A DNA stretch of 26,690 bases from Candidatus Iainarchaeum sp. (GTDB taxonomy: Archaea > Iainarchaeota > Iainarchaeia > Iainarchaeales > GCA-2688035). The notes beneath the pieces are model-generated. The model worked only from the letters and a program-made list of their open reading frames with translations, made no database searches and was not told where the DNA came from. Of the stretch, positions 13,481 through 19,733 are shown one piece after another. The stretch is from the NCBI GenBank assembly GCA_017608725.1, contig JAFCFG010000001.1:1-26690 (forward strand). The letters are read 5' to 3'. The first letter of the stretch is position 1, and the number at the start of each line of letters is the position of its first letter. The position numbers and the translations under genes were made by a program.

Positions 13481-14041
13481 TTATTTTAAGGTTATGCCAG
13501 CCCTCTCCTTTTTATTGTATTTCTCAACTATTTCATTGATGTTTTCTTTAATTATTTCTGTTGCTTTTTTAATCCCCGGCTCTCTAATCACAGCACAAAC
13601 AAATTCATTTTTTAATCTGGCAATGTTTGGGCCGAACATTTTACCCACCAAAACACCGATGCCTGTTAGAACAGCTGATGTTGCTTTAGCTTTGCCAGGG
13701 TCTCCATAAACCCCTTCATCCTTCCCCCTGTACTTGGTGTTTTCTCTTTTTTCTTTAAAAGTTAATTCCCCGCCTGAATATTCCCATAACTGAAAATATT
13801 TTGACATCCCCACATGGCCGCCTGATTTTATTGTTTCATCATCATTTGTTCCTATTGCAAACAGCAAATCTTGTTCAATCTCTTTTATTGCCTTTTGGGG
13901 ACAAGCAATTGCAGCGTTTTTTAAACACCCTTGGTTTTCATTTTTTATTTCTGCCACCCCCTCAGATATTTCTACCCCTTCTGGGCACATGGTTTTGCAG
14001 ATTCCGCAGCCAACACATCTATTCTTGGATATGCTTATCAT
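13481..14041 (-). CDS. Ferredoxin-NifX fusion (dinitrogenase FeMo-cofactor biosynthesis domain)
   Basis: 186 aa. Residues 1-55 form a one-cluster ferredoxin: C9, C12, C15 and C47 would hold the [4Fe-4S] cluster, and C19 with C39 match the disulfide pair of Pyrococcus-type ferredoxins. From about residue 60 a NifX/NifB-C-type domain follows (LLFAIGTNDDETIKSGGHVG, with H76 in the family's metal-cofactor loop, then SKYFQLWEYSGGELTF and a Gly-rich VLTGIGVLVGKMFGPN). The domain carries or transfers metal-sulfur cofactors. Here the electron module is built in. GAGGAGAAG precedes ATG 14041. Related stand-alone domains are encoded near 24.3 and 25.1 kb. Confidence 0.87.
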   Translation of the reverse strand: MISISKNRCVGCGICKTMCPEGVEISEGVAEIKNENQGCLKNAAIACPQKAIKEIEQDLLFAIGTNDDETIKSGGHVGMSKYFQLWEYSGGELTFKEKRENTKYRGKDEGVYGDPGKAKATSAVLTGIGVLVGKMFGPNIARLKNEFVCAVIREPGIKKATEIIKENINEIVEKYNKKERAGITLK

Positions 14042-14094
14042 TTATCTTCTCCTCGATACAAATTCTTTTCCCCTCTTTATTCATGGAATTTAAA

Positions 14095-14439
14095 TTAATT
14101 CCCTGTTTTATTTTCTAAGTGCAATTCGTCGCCTTGAACGTACTTGAGTTTGTTCTTTAATGCGATTATTGCTTTTTCTGTTTCTTTTCCAAGGTATGCA
14201 GCATGGTCTAATCTTGAAACCAGCTTTCTTTTGATAATGGATTGAACCATCTGCGAGGTGTTTGTTCCTGCAAAGGTTTGTTCCAAAACATTTTTTGAGT
14301 TATAATGCCTTACAAAAACTTTTTTTCGCGAGAAAATTGGTTTTATCGTAAAATACCCTTTTGGGTCAGGATTCCAATTTAATGCAATGCCGGATGTGTC
14401 TATTGCATCGTCAAGCTCTTTTTTAAGCTCTTTTTTCAT
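14095..14439 (-). CDS. DUF4346 family protein
   Basis: 114 aa from ATG 14439, which has AGGAAGGGAT ahead and sits two bases after the upstream stop; a longer frame starting 33 bases earlier would lie inside that gene. Family features: DPKGYFTIKP (25-34), RHYN (44-47), LDHAAYLGKETEKA (77-90) and KYVQGDEL (99-106). DUF4346 occurs alone or attached to MtrA/pterin-related proteins in archaea and cyanobacteria, and its function is unknown. It follows the ABC ATPase and GTPase genes with almost no gap, suggesting a three-protein unit (inference). Confidence 0.75.
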   Translation of the reverse strand: MKKELKKELDDAIDTSGIALNWNPDPKGYFTIKPIFSRKKVFVRHYNSKNVLEQTFAGTNTSQMVQSIIKRKLVSRLDHAAYLGKETEKAIIALKNKLKYVQGDELHLENKTGN

Positions 14440-14441
14440 TT

Positions 14442-15233
14442 CTATCCCTTCCTGCCTTTTAAGTAAGGGCATTTATTTTCATTTACTTTTCCATCTAAAA
14501 CTGCCCTTATGAATTCGTTGCATGACTTGAAACCGCATTTTCCGCAGTTCAGGTTTGGGATTCTTGTCTTCAGTTCCTTGCCAAGCTGGTAACGCTTCAA
14601 TGTTTCCTCTGAATCAATTGTCTTGTTTCCATAGCAGTAGCCGCAGACAGCGGTTGGCATGGAATGCTTTAAGGTAAGCTTTCCTTTTATTTCAGGGCTT
14701 TCTTTCACAGCCTCTGCTATGTCAACTGCACCTTCTCCAGTTAGGCCGTTTGCTTCAATTATCAAAGCGTTTTTGGCAACTTTCAGGACTTCTGACCTGA
14801 AGATTTCCCTTTCTGCCTGTGAAATCAGGTCGCCTTTGGTTGTAGCCACCAGGTCAGCATGTGTTAGCAGCGGGCCATAGCTTGAAGGCTTTCCTGCTAA
14901 AATGTTCAAGACGTTGATTGCAAGCCCCTCCTTTATGTAAGGTGAGCACCTCAGACAAAGCCCGGCTGTTTCTATGATGATTAGGTCCCTGTCTTTGTGC
15001 TTTTCAAGTATTTTTGGGATTTCCAATGCAGCGTAATGGTCTGGGCAAACATCTCCTGAAATTTTCTTTTCAGTGTTTATTCCAAATTTGTTTCTTATAA
15101 GCAGATGGTCTTCTGTTGACAGGACATCAAATTTTGTGTAATGAATGCTTAGGCCTTTCAATTCTTGCATTACAAATTTTATTACGCTTGTTTTTCCGCT
15201 TCCAGGGGTTCCGCCAAAGATTGCCATCTTCAT
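14442..15233 (-). CDS. G3E-like P-loop GTPase with C-terminal 4Fe-4S domain
   Basis: 263 aa from ATG 15233 (GGAGG eight bases ahead; overlaps the ABC gene stop by ATGA). Walker A is GGTPGSGKTS (7-16), the Walker B-like strand is LIIIETAGL (84-92), and TTKGD (131-135) takes the place of the base-recognition motif, as in HypB/UreG/CobW-type metallochaperone GTPases. Extra cysteines: C63, a CxxC at C93/C96 and CGYC at 197-200. The C-terminus is an Fe-S domain, NCGKCGFKSC...CP (C230, C233, C238, C255), of the type that opens corrinoid Fe-S proteins and RnfB. Likely role: GTP-driven insertion or activation of a metal centre, cluster-dependent. The target is unknown. Confidence 0.82.
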   Translation of the reverse strand: MKMAIFGGTPGSGKTSVIKFVMQELKGLSIHYTKFDVLSTEDHLLIRNKFGINTEKKISGDVCPDHYAALEIPKILEKHKDRDLIIIETAGLCLRCSPYIKEGLAINVLNILAGKPSSYGPLLTHADLVATTKGDLISQAEREIFRSEVLKVAKNALIIEANGLTGEGAVDIAEAVKESPEIKGKLTLKHSMPTAVCGYCYGNKTIDSEETLKRYQLGKELKTRIPNLNCGKCGFKSCNEFIRAVLDGKVNENKCPYLKGRKG

Positions 15234-16039
15234 TTTTTTGCCTCCAAGGGAGTGCATATTAACCGCAATTCTTCTACTTTTTTGCCCTTTCTTACTTCCT
15301 CTCTGACATCCAGAAGGTAGTTGTTAATCCAGGAGAGATAGTTTGCAATTCCCCTCTCTTTAACTGATGTGTAAATAATGTTGCTTATAGCCCCCTGTTT
15401 CATGACAAGCCTTTTGTCTGTATCCAATGCAAGAATTGGGTTGTGGGTAACCAGAAAAACTATTTTGCCCTTTTTGATAAGCAGGTCAAGCGCTTCACCG
15501 ATTCTTATGCCGGCATTTTCTATTTCATCTATCAGAATAATTGGAGACTCGCTGACATACGCAAGGTCCGCAACCATTAATGCCCTTGACTGGCCTCCGG
15601 ACAAAATAAGCAGATTCGTGTTTTTGTTGATTTCTTCCCCTGTTATCATGTTTGCAGCCTCTATTATCTTTTCAACCAGCTCTTTGGTGCTTTCCTTTGA
15701 CCTGTGCCGGCCTCTTGTCATTATGTGTGTTTCCAAAAAGTTTTGAACTGTTGTGTCTGTCATAAAATTCATGTGCTGGGTGAGATACCCAATTATTTTC
15801 CTTGCAGGGTCTATCTTAAGGTCTTTTTGGACATTGCTGTCATTTATTAAAATCTTTCTCATGGTCTTGGTTTCTCCCTGGCTAAGCTTTTCAATATCGT
15901 ACAGCAATTGGCTTTTTCCCGAACCTGTTGGACCAACAACCCCTATTTTTTGTCCGGCTGATATCTCAATTTTTTCAAAAGCTTCTTTTTTACCCTGCTT
16001 GCTGTGGCCTGGGAAAATAGTTATTTTCTTTATATTCAT
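15230..16039 (-). CDS. Stand-alone ABC-type ATPase (soluble)
   Basis: 269 aa from ATG 16039 with AGGGAG ahead; a TTG two codons earlier is less likely. Walker A GPTGSGKS (36-43), Q-loop LTQHM (86-90), signature LSGGQSRA (146-153), Walker B IILIDEIE (167-174), switch His in LVTHN (H199). No membrane segments and no permease gene nearby, so this is not an obvious transporter. It may act as a mechanical ATPase, as the ABC protein of the MCR activation complex and SufC do. The overlap with the GTPase gene and then DUF4346 makes a conserved-looking trio. Function inferred only by class. Confidence 0.87.
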   Translation of the reverse strand: MNIKKITIFPGHSKQGKKEAFEKIEISAGQKIGVVGPTGSGKSQLLYDIEKLSQGETKTMRKILINDSNVQKDLKIDPARKIIGYLTQHMNFMTDTTVQNFLETHIMTRGRHRSKESTKELVEKIIEAANMITGEEINKNTNLLILSGGQSRALMVADLAYVSESPIILIDEIENAGIRIGEALDLLIKKGKIVFLVTHNPILALDTDKRLVMKQGAISNIIYTSVKERGIANYLSWINNYLLDVREEVRKGKKVEELRLICTPLEAKK

Positions 16040-16051
16040 TTTCAACTCCCT

Positions 16052-16459
16052 TCAGATGTTTTTGTAAAGCCATTGCTCAACTGTCGGCTCTGGCAAAGCT
16101 CCAATGAATTCATTTGTTACCTTTCCATTCTTGAACATTTTCACTGCAGGAATGCTTGAAATAGCATATTTTCTGCTTATAGCCGGACTTTCGTCAACAT
16201 TCACTTTTGCCAAAACAAATTTTCCTTCAAATTCTTTGGCAAGCTTTTCGAGAGTTGGACTAAGCATAAGGCAGGGTGCGCACCAGGTTGCCCAAAAGTC
16301 AACTACAACAGGGATACTGCCACTTTTTTCAATTACTTCCGTTTCAAAATTCACGTCATTTACTTCAATCTCCAATTTTTTCGCCCTTTTTTTTCCAAAC
16401 TCTTCTTGCATTTTGCTTAATCTCTCTGCTTTGATTTTTTCTGCATCAGGATCAGACAA
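16052..16459 (-). CDS. Thioredoxin (WCAPC) with N-terminal extension
   Basis: A standard thioredoxin domain occupies about the last 105 residues: VVVDFWATWCAPCLMLSP (WCAPC active site), VNVDESP, cis-Pro in SSIPAVKMF, FIGALPEP. Before it lie about 30 charged residues starting SDPDAEKIKAERLSKMQEE, a helical extension seen in some archaeal thioredoxins. There is no ATG in a suitable place. TTG at 16459 has GGTGGTG five bases ahead and is preferred to a TTG seven codons earlier. First gene of the long minus-strand cluster, so it probably supplies reducing power to it and can be recycled by the FTR encoded downstream. Confidence 0.88.
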   Translation of the reverse strand: MSDPDAEKIKAERLSKMQEEFGKKRAKKLEIEVNDVNFETEVIEKSGSIPVVVDFWATWCAPCLMLSPTLEKLAKEFEGKFVLAKVNVDESPAISRKYAISSIPAVKMFKNGKVTNEFIGALPEPTVEQWLYKNI

Positions 16460-16510
16460 AAAAACACCACCCAAAAACAAGTTTTGATAGTGATTATTGT
16501 ACCCTCAACC

Positions 16511-16522
16511 ATTTTTAAATAG
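16511..16522 (-). promoter_or_regulatory. Box A promoter of the long redox/metal-cluster operon
   Basis: CTATTTAAAAAT on the minus strand, about 52 bases before the thioredoxin start, leaving a leader of about 25-30 bases with the ribosome binding site. It is the only clear promoter ahead of the genes from 16459 down to 11040. Confidence 0.6.
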
Positions 16523-16598
16523 CAAGCGAGTAGTGAAATTCTGCAAAGAAAAAAATCACAATCGCTTTTTTTCCAATAAGTCTGCTGAAAAACAAAAG

Positions 16599-16610
16599 CT
16601 TTTAAATATA
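16599..16610 (+). promoter_or_regulatory. Box A promoter of the ArsR-TrmO group
   Basis: CTTTTAAATATA, about 44-55 bases before the TTG start of the ArsR-like gene. A+T-rich, partly repeated sequence (ATCTATCAATACATCAATATA) between it and the gene could hold the operator; no perfect palindrome is seen. Confidence 0.5.
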
Positions 16611-16653
16611 TTTACATCTATCAATACATCAATATAAAGGAATCCTCAGGGTT

Positions 16654-16902
16654 TTGAAGGCTCTTTCTGATGAAACAAGGCTGAAAATAATAAAGATGCT
16701 TTTCGGCGGCGAAAAATGCGTCTGCGAAATAGCGCTTTTAACAAAAAGGAGGCAGTCAACGGTTTCAATCCACCTTAGAAAGCTAGAAAATTGGGGCATT
16801 TTGGAATCGAAGAGGGACGGCAAAAGCACATACTACAATCTTGCGAACAACAAAGTCAGGAAAATCTTGAAAATTGTAAACGATAAGCCTAATAAAGGAT
16901 AA
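16654..16902 (+). CDS. ArsR-family winged-helix repressor with CVC metal motif
   Basis: 82 aa. The ArsR pattern is clear: KALSDETRLKIIKMLFGGEKCVCEI (from 2), where C22-V-C24 matches the ELCVCDL metal/thiol-sensing site of arsenic-type ArsR. The recognition helix follows (RQSTVSIHLRKLENWGIL) and then the wing (RDGKSTYYNL). There is no ATG; TTG 16654 is used. The reading frame is open further upstream (reading RVL before it), so a few extra residues from a rarer start cannot be excluded. Six bases separate it from trmO, so it likely controls trmO and the genes after it. Confidence 0.85.
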   Translation: MKALSDETRLKIIKMLFGGEKCVCEIALLTKRRQSTVSIHLRKLENWGILESKRDGKSTYYNLANNKVRKILKIVNDKPNKG

Positions 16903-16907
16903 AAGCT

Positions 16908-17420
16908 ATGAACGAAGTAAAATACAACCCAATAGGGATTATACATTCTCCCTTTAAGGAGCCTAGGGGAACGCCTATACAATCAGCGAGTGCCAAAGGC
17001 GTTGAGGGAACAGTGGAAGTGTTTCCTGAGTATTCCAAGGGCTTAAAAGACCTTGAAGGGTTTTCTCACATAATTTTGTTGTGCCACTTCCATTTATCCA
17101 AAAAGCCATCATTAAGAGTGAAGCCTTACATGGACAGCCAAATACACGGGGTTTTTGCAACTCGGGCCCCTAGCAGGCCAAACCCAATTGGCATTTCAAT
17201 AGTGCGCCTTATTAAGTTAGATAAAAACACCCTTCAGGTTCAGGATGTAGATGTTTTGGATGGAACCCCGCTTTTGGACATTAAGCCCTATGTTCCAAAG
17301 TTTGATGAAAGAGATGCTGATAGGGTAGGCTGGCTTGAAAAAAAGGTGCACAAGCTTCCAGCATCAAAGGATGACGGAAGGTTTGCAGAACCAAAAGGGG
17401 TAAAGCATGATGAAATTTGA
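16908..17420 (+). CDS. trmO: TrmO/TsaA-like tRNA-Thr t6A37 N6-methyltransferase
   Basis: 170 aa, one TrmO (VirR, UPF0066) beta-barrel domain, full length for archaeal members. Motifs: YNPIGIIHSPFKEPRGTPIQ (from 6), GFSHIILLCHFH (51-62), GVFATRAPSRPNPIGIS (81-97), and DGTPLLDIKPYVP (118-130). Bacterial TrmO uses SAM to methylate t6A at position 37 of tRNA-Thr. Archaeal homologues often sit next to ArsR, FmdE and NifX-type genes, so a different or additional role is possible. ATG 16908 has AAAGGA upstream. Followed at once by the FmdE ribbon. Confidence 0.88.
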   Translation: MNEVKYNPIGIIHSPFKEPRGTPIQSASAKGVEGTVEVFPEYSKGLKDLEGFSHIILLCHFHLSKKPSLRVKPYMDSQIHGVFATRAPSRPNPIGISIVRLIKLDKNTLQVQDVDVLDGTPLLDIKPYVPKFDERDADRVGWLEKKVHKLPASKDDGRFAEPKGVKHDEI

Positions 17421-17483
17421 TGGAAGCACGGAAGGCAGAAAGGAATTGAACCAAAGGACATTAAAGCAGAGATTGTCAATCCA

Positions 17484-17681
17484 ATGATTGAAAAGATAAT
17501 GTCAGCAAAAGATAAAGAAATATTAAAAACAGGGGAAGTTGAAAGCATTGATTTCAAACCAAGAAAAGGATCTTTTTACTGGGAAAAGTGCGAAGGATGC
17601 GATGAAGTTGTATTTTTATATGGCTTGAAGGTAATTAACGGCAAACATTATTGTATCTCCTCTTCAGCCTTAAAAAATTGA
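17484..17681 (+). CDS. FmdE-type C-terminal zinc-ribbon fragment (possibly frameshifted)
   Basis: 65 aa in the undisturbed frame. MSAKDKEILKTGEVESI then WEKCEGCDEVVFLYGLKVINGKHYC match the C-terminal treble-clef of FmdE (formylmethanofuran dehydrogenase subunit E family). Ligands C36, C39 and C57 are present, but the fourth expected cysteine is serine (CISS). The larger N-terminal FmdE domain is missing. The same frame is open back to 17421 without a start, and an ATG at 17410 (overlapping the trmO end) opens another frame. Adding one A in the AAA at 17439-17441 would join them as MKFDGSTEGRK-GIEPKDI. So either a ~90-aa gene with a sequencing error, or a decaying one. Confidence 0.6.
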   Translation: MIEKIMSAKDKEILKTGEVESIDFKPRKGSFYWEKCEGCDEVVFLYGLKVINGKHYCISSSALKN

Positions 17682-17744
17682 TGGGGGGATGAGCCTGTTA
17701 TTTATCGCACCCCCCTGTTCTTTTTCATAGCGTTTGTTTTTTCA

Positions 17745-18443
17745 ATGCTTGGCATGGGCGGCTCTCAAGTTTATACCCCTGTGCTGTTTTGGTTGGGCAT
17801 GGATTTTAAAACCCAAGCAATCCCTCTCGGGATGCTATTGAATGTTGTTAACAGCTCGTCTGCTGCTGTTACTTATGGGAAAAAGAGATTAATTGACTGG
17901 AAAGTTGCAGTGCCTTTTGGGTTTGCCATGGTATTATTTGCCCCTATTGGAGCCTGGCTTAACATAAGCTTGCCAACAGAATCCCCAATTCTAATTTTTG
18001 TTTTGTTTGCTGCTGCAGCAGGGCTGTTGATGTTCAGTGGCTGGAAGCCCAAAAAAGGCGAATTTTCACCTAAAGCGCGAAGAATACTGGGGGTTTCTGG
18101 CGGGTCAGTGCTTGGACTTTTTGCAGGTCTAATCGGAAGAGGAGGGGGCAGCTTTGCTGTGCCACTATTGTACATTGCAGGGTTAGAGGCAAAGGCTGCA
18201 GCAGCCACTTCCGCGTTTGTAGTGACCTGTTCAGGTGGCTCAAGTTTCATTTCTCATATTTTCACTGCAGCACAACCAAATTGGGGCATTTGGATTCTTT
18301 GTGTGTTTTCAGTCCTGATTGGAAGCCAGCTTGGTTCGCGCCTGATGGCTGCAAAGCTAAAATCAGGGCATATAAAGACAATGTTTGGAACATTGCTTCT
18401 TGGAATTGCAGCAGCCTTGATAATTCAGAGCTTTTTCTTGTAA
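17745..18443 (+). CDS. TauE/SafE-family anion exporter (apparent frameshift near N-terminus)
   Basis: 232 aa from ATG 17745. Seven or so membrane helices are visible, with the family's two related halves (LGMGGSQVYTPVLFWLG near the start; GLFAGLIGRGGGSFAVPLLY about 129-148). TauE/SafE proteins move sulfite, sulfoacetate or similar anions. The true gene is longer: inserting one C in the C6 run at 17710-17715 joins an ATG at 17689 (after a GGGGGG ribosome site) and yields MSLLFIAPPLFFFIAFVFS before this start, completing the first helix. As it stands the first helix lacks a start codon. The sulfur link fits the redox cluster but the substrate is not known. Confidence 0.8.
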   Translation: MLGMGGSQVYTPVLFWLGMDFKTQAIPLGMLLNVVNSSSAAVTYGKKRLIDWKVAVPFGFAMVLFAPIGAWLNISLPTESPILIFVLFAAAAGLLMFSGWKPKKGEFSPKARRILGVSGGSVLGLFAGLIGRGGGSFAVPLLYIAGLEAKAAAATSAFVVTCSGGSSFISHIFTAAQPNWGIWILCVFSVLIGSQLGSRLMAAKLKSGHIKTMFGTLLLGIAAALIIQSFFL

Positions 18444-18526
18444 GGTATTGTTAACCCCCCAAATAGTAAATAGCTCTCTGTCCAAAAAAAGAAGAAAAGG
18501 GGAATGGGGCTGGCAAAAAACCAGCC
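18444..18526. other. Short convergent gap
   Basis: Lies between the ends of the TauE-like and DUF5320 genes. It holds a weak pyrimidine/purine-rich stretch (AAAAAAAGAAGAAAAGG) and no clear hairpin. Confidence 0.4.
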
Positions 18527-18916
18527 TTACTTTTGCAACTCTGCAAGCCTTTTCTTTATCTTAGCAAGCTCTTGCTCCAAGGCACTTGCTTCCTGTTCCA
18601 ATGCAATTTTTTCCTGCTTTTTGGCATCTGCTTCCAAGGGCTGCTGTGGCTGGGCGTAGGGCACTGCATAAGGGCCATAAGCCCCGTATGCCCTGCCTGG
18701 CACGCCTGTTGCGTAAAAGCCTCTTCTAAAACCTCTGCCAAAGCCGCGTCCAAAGCCCCAGCCAACACCTCTGCCAAAACCAGCGCCTCTTCCATAGAAG
18801 CCTCTGCCTATAGCAAGGGTTGCATATCCAGGCGCTGTATTGCCTGTGCAGTAGCCTGCTCGCCTTCCTGTCATTGGGCCAAGTCCGTTTGGCCCTGTTC
18901 TATCTCCAAATGGCAT
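18527..18916 (-). CDS. DUF5320 family protein (Gly/Arg/Phe-rich with C-terminal coiled coil)
   Basis: 129 aa. The N-terminal MPFGDRTGPNGLGPMTGRR is the DUF5320 signature, followed by AGYCTG with the only cysteine (C23). Residues about 35-75 are low-complexity GFGRG repeats with aromatic and basic residues. The C-terminus (about 95-129) is a Glu/Lys/Leu coiled coil ending ELAKIKKRLAELQK. Proteins of this family commonly neighbour NifX and MinD-ferredoxin genes in archaea and anaerobic bacteria (family knowledge), which matches this window. Function unknown. Preceded by a good GGAGGTGA site, 18 bases after the ArsR gene. Confidence 0.88.
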   Translation of the reverse strand: MPFGDRTGPNGLGPMTGRRAGYCTGNTAPGYATLAIGRGFYGRGAGFGRGVGWGFGRGFGRGFRRGFYATGVPGRAYGAYGPYAVPYAQPQQPLEADAKKQEKIALEQEASALEQELAKIKKRLAELQK

Positions 18917-18934
18917 TTTTATCTCACCTCCTTT

Positions 18935-19312
18935 TTACATCCACCTTCTTCCCCTTCTGCCTCTTCCTATAAAAGGGAAGAGTGATTGGGGAAAAGGTGC
19001 CAATTCCATGTTTTTTGCTATGTCTTCCAAAGTGTTCTCCAAGCTATTAATCAAGTCAGCAATTTTTTTTGTTGCAACGCTGTAAAACACAAAGCTGCCA
19101 GCTTTCTTTGTTTTCACCAAGCCAACTGCTTTTAGTGCAGCCAAGTGGTGCGAAACAAGCGGCTGTGAAAGGTTTAGCTCAATTGCAAGCTGGTTCACTG
19201 ACTTTTCTTTCTCTCCAAGAGCTTTCAGTATCAGCAGCCTGTTCAAATCCGATAATGTGGCAAATACTCTTGCGAAAGCCATTGCAGTTTGTGAATCTTT
19301 TGTGTTAATCAT
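18935..19312 (-). CDS. ArsR-family winged-helix repressor
   Basis: 125 aa. ArsR pattern: FARVFATLSDLNRLLILKALGEKEKSV (from 13), recognition helix LSQPLVSHHLAALKAVGLV, wing KAGSFVFYSV. No cysteines, so it does not use the classical thiolate metal site. The C-terminal ~20 residues end in GRGRRGRRWM, an unusual Arg/Gly tail. It is co-transcribed with DUF5320 and lies 28 bases after a perfect inverted repeat (19341-19368) that is very likely its own operator. Autoregulation is therefore the best guess; the inducer is unknown. Confidence 0.9.
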   Translation of the reverse strand: MINTKDSQTAMAFARVFATLSDLNRLLILKALGEKEKSVNQLAIELNLSQPLVSHHLAALKAVGLVKTKKAGSFVFYSVATKKIADLINSLENTLEDIAKNMELAPFPQSLFPFIGRGRRGRRWM

Positions 19313-19340
19313 TTGCGACTAATGGTAATTATGAACCAAA

Positions 19341-19368
19341 AAACATATAAACGTTTGTTTATATGTTT
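19341..19368 (-). promoter_or_regulatory. Perfect inverted repeat: operator overlapping the ArsR promoter
   Basis: AAACATATAAAC (19341-19352), spacer GTTT, GTTTATATGTTT (19357-19368): 12-bp arms without mismatch. The arms contain the TATA sequence (CATATAAAC), 28 bases before the ATG at 19312, so a bound dimer would cover box A. The size and symmetry fit ArsR-type dimers. Confidence 0.8.
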
Positions 19369-19397
19369 ATTTGATTTATGGCTGCATTGGATTTTGG

Positions 19398-19733
19398 TTA
19401 AACTTTTTCCGCCAGTGGCTTGGCGTAGGAATATTTTTTTCTTTTGCCAAAACGAATTTTTTTGCCCAAGTCTATTTTTTCAACAGGTGTTTCAAACAAG
19501 ACTTTTATTTTTTTTCCTTTCAAACTTTTGTTCCTTTGAATGAATGATTTTCTCAAAAGAAGCAATTTCTCTTACCAAAATGCAGGGCATTTCACAAGGG
19601 GGTAGCCAATTACCTTTCTTTTTGTAAAAACCGTAATTTCAGCTTTTGGGCCCAATTGCCTGATATTGTTTGCTGCGGTTACGCCTGCTCCACCGCCTCC
19701 AACAATGCAAACTTTCATTGCCGGTTGCTTCAT
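19398..19733 (-). pseudogene. Decayed N-terminal piece of an FAD/NAD disulfide oxidoreductase (NADH oxidase / CoA-disulfide reductase family)
   Basis: From ATG 19733 (ATGA overlap with the methyltransferase) or 19718: MKVCIVGGGGAGVTAANNI is the FAD-binding start, then ITVFTKRKVIGYPLVKC, where the Cys sits at the catalytic position. A stop follows at 19572. The homology goes on in the +1 frame (EIASFEKIIHSKEQKFERK), then returns to the first frame (KIKVLFETPVEKIDLGKKI) and ends at 19398. An intact relative has about 440 aa, so at least two frameshifts and loss of roughly three quarters are needed to explain this. The end lies 30 bases from the ArsR operator, as if the deletion joined the two. 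Confidence 0.8.

Noticed and set aside
13481..14041. Nitrogen fixation genes
   Set aside because: NifX-type domains are present, but there is no nifH, nifD, nifK or nifB radical SAM gene in the window. The domain is widespread outside nitrogen fixation.
15230..16039. ABC transporter
   Set aside because: No permease or binding-protein gene accompanies the ATPase, and its neighbours are soluble cofactor and redox proteins.
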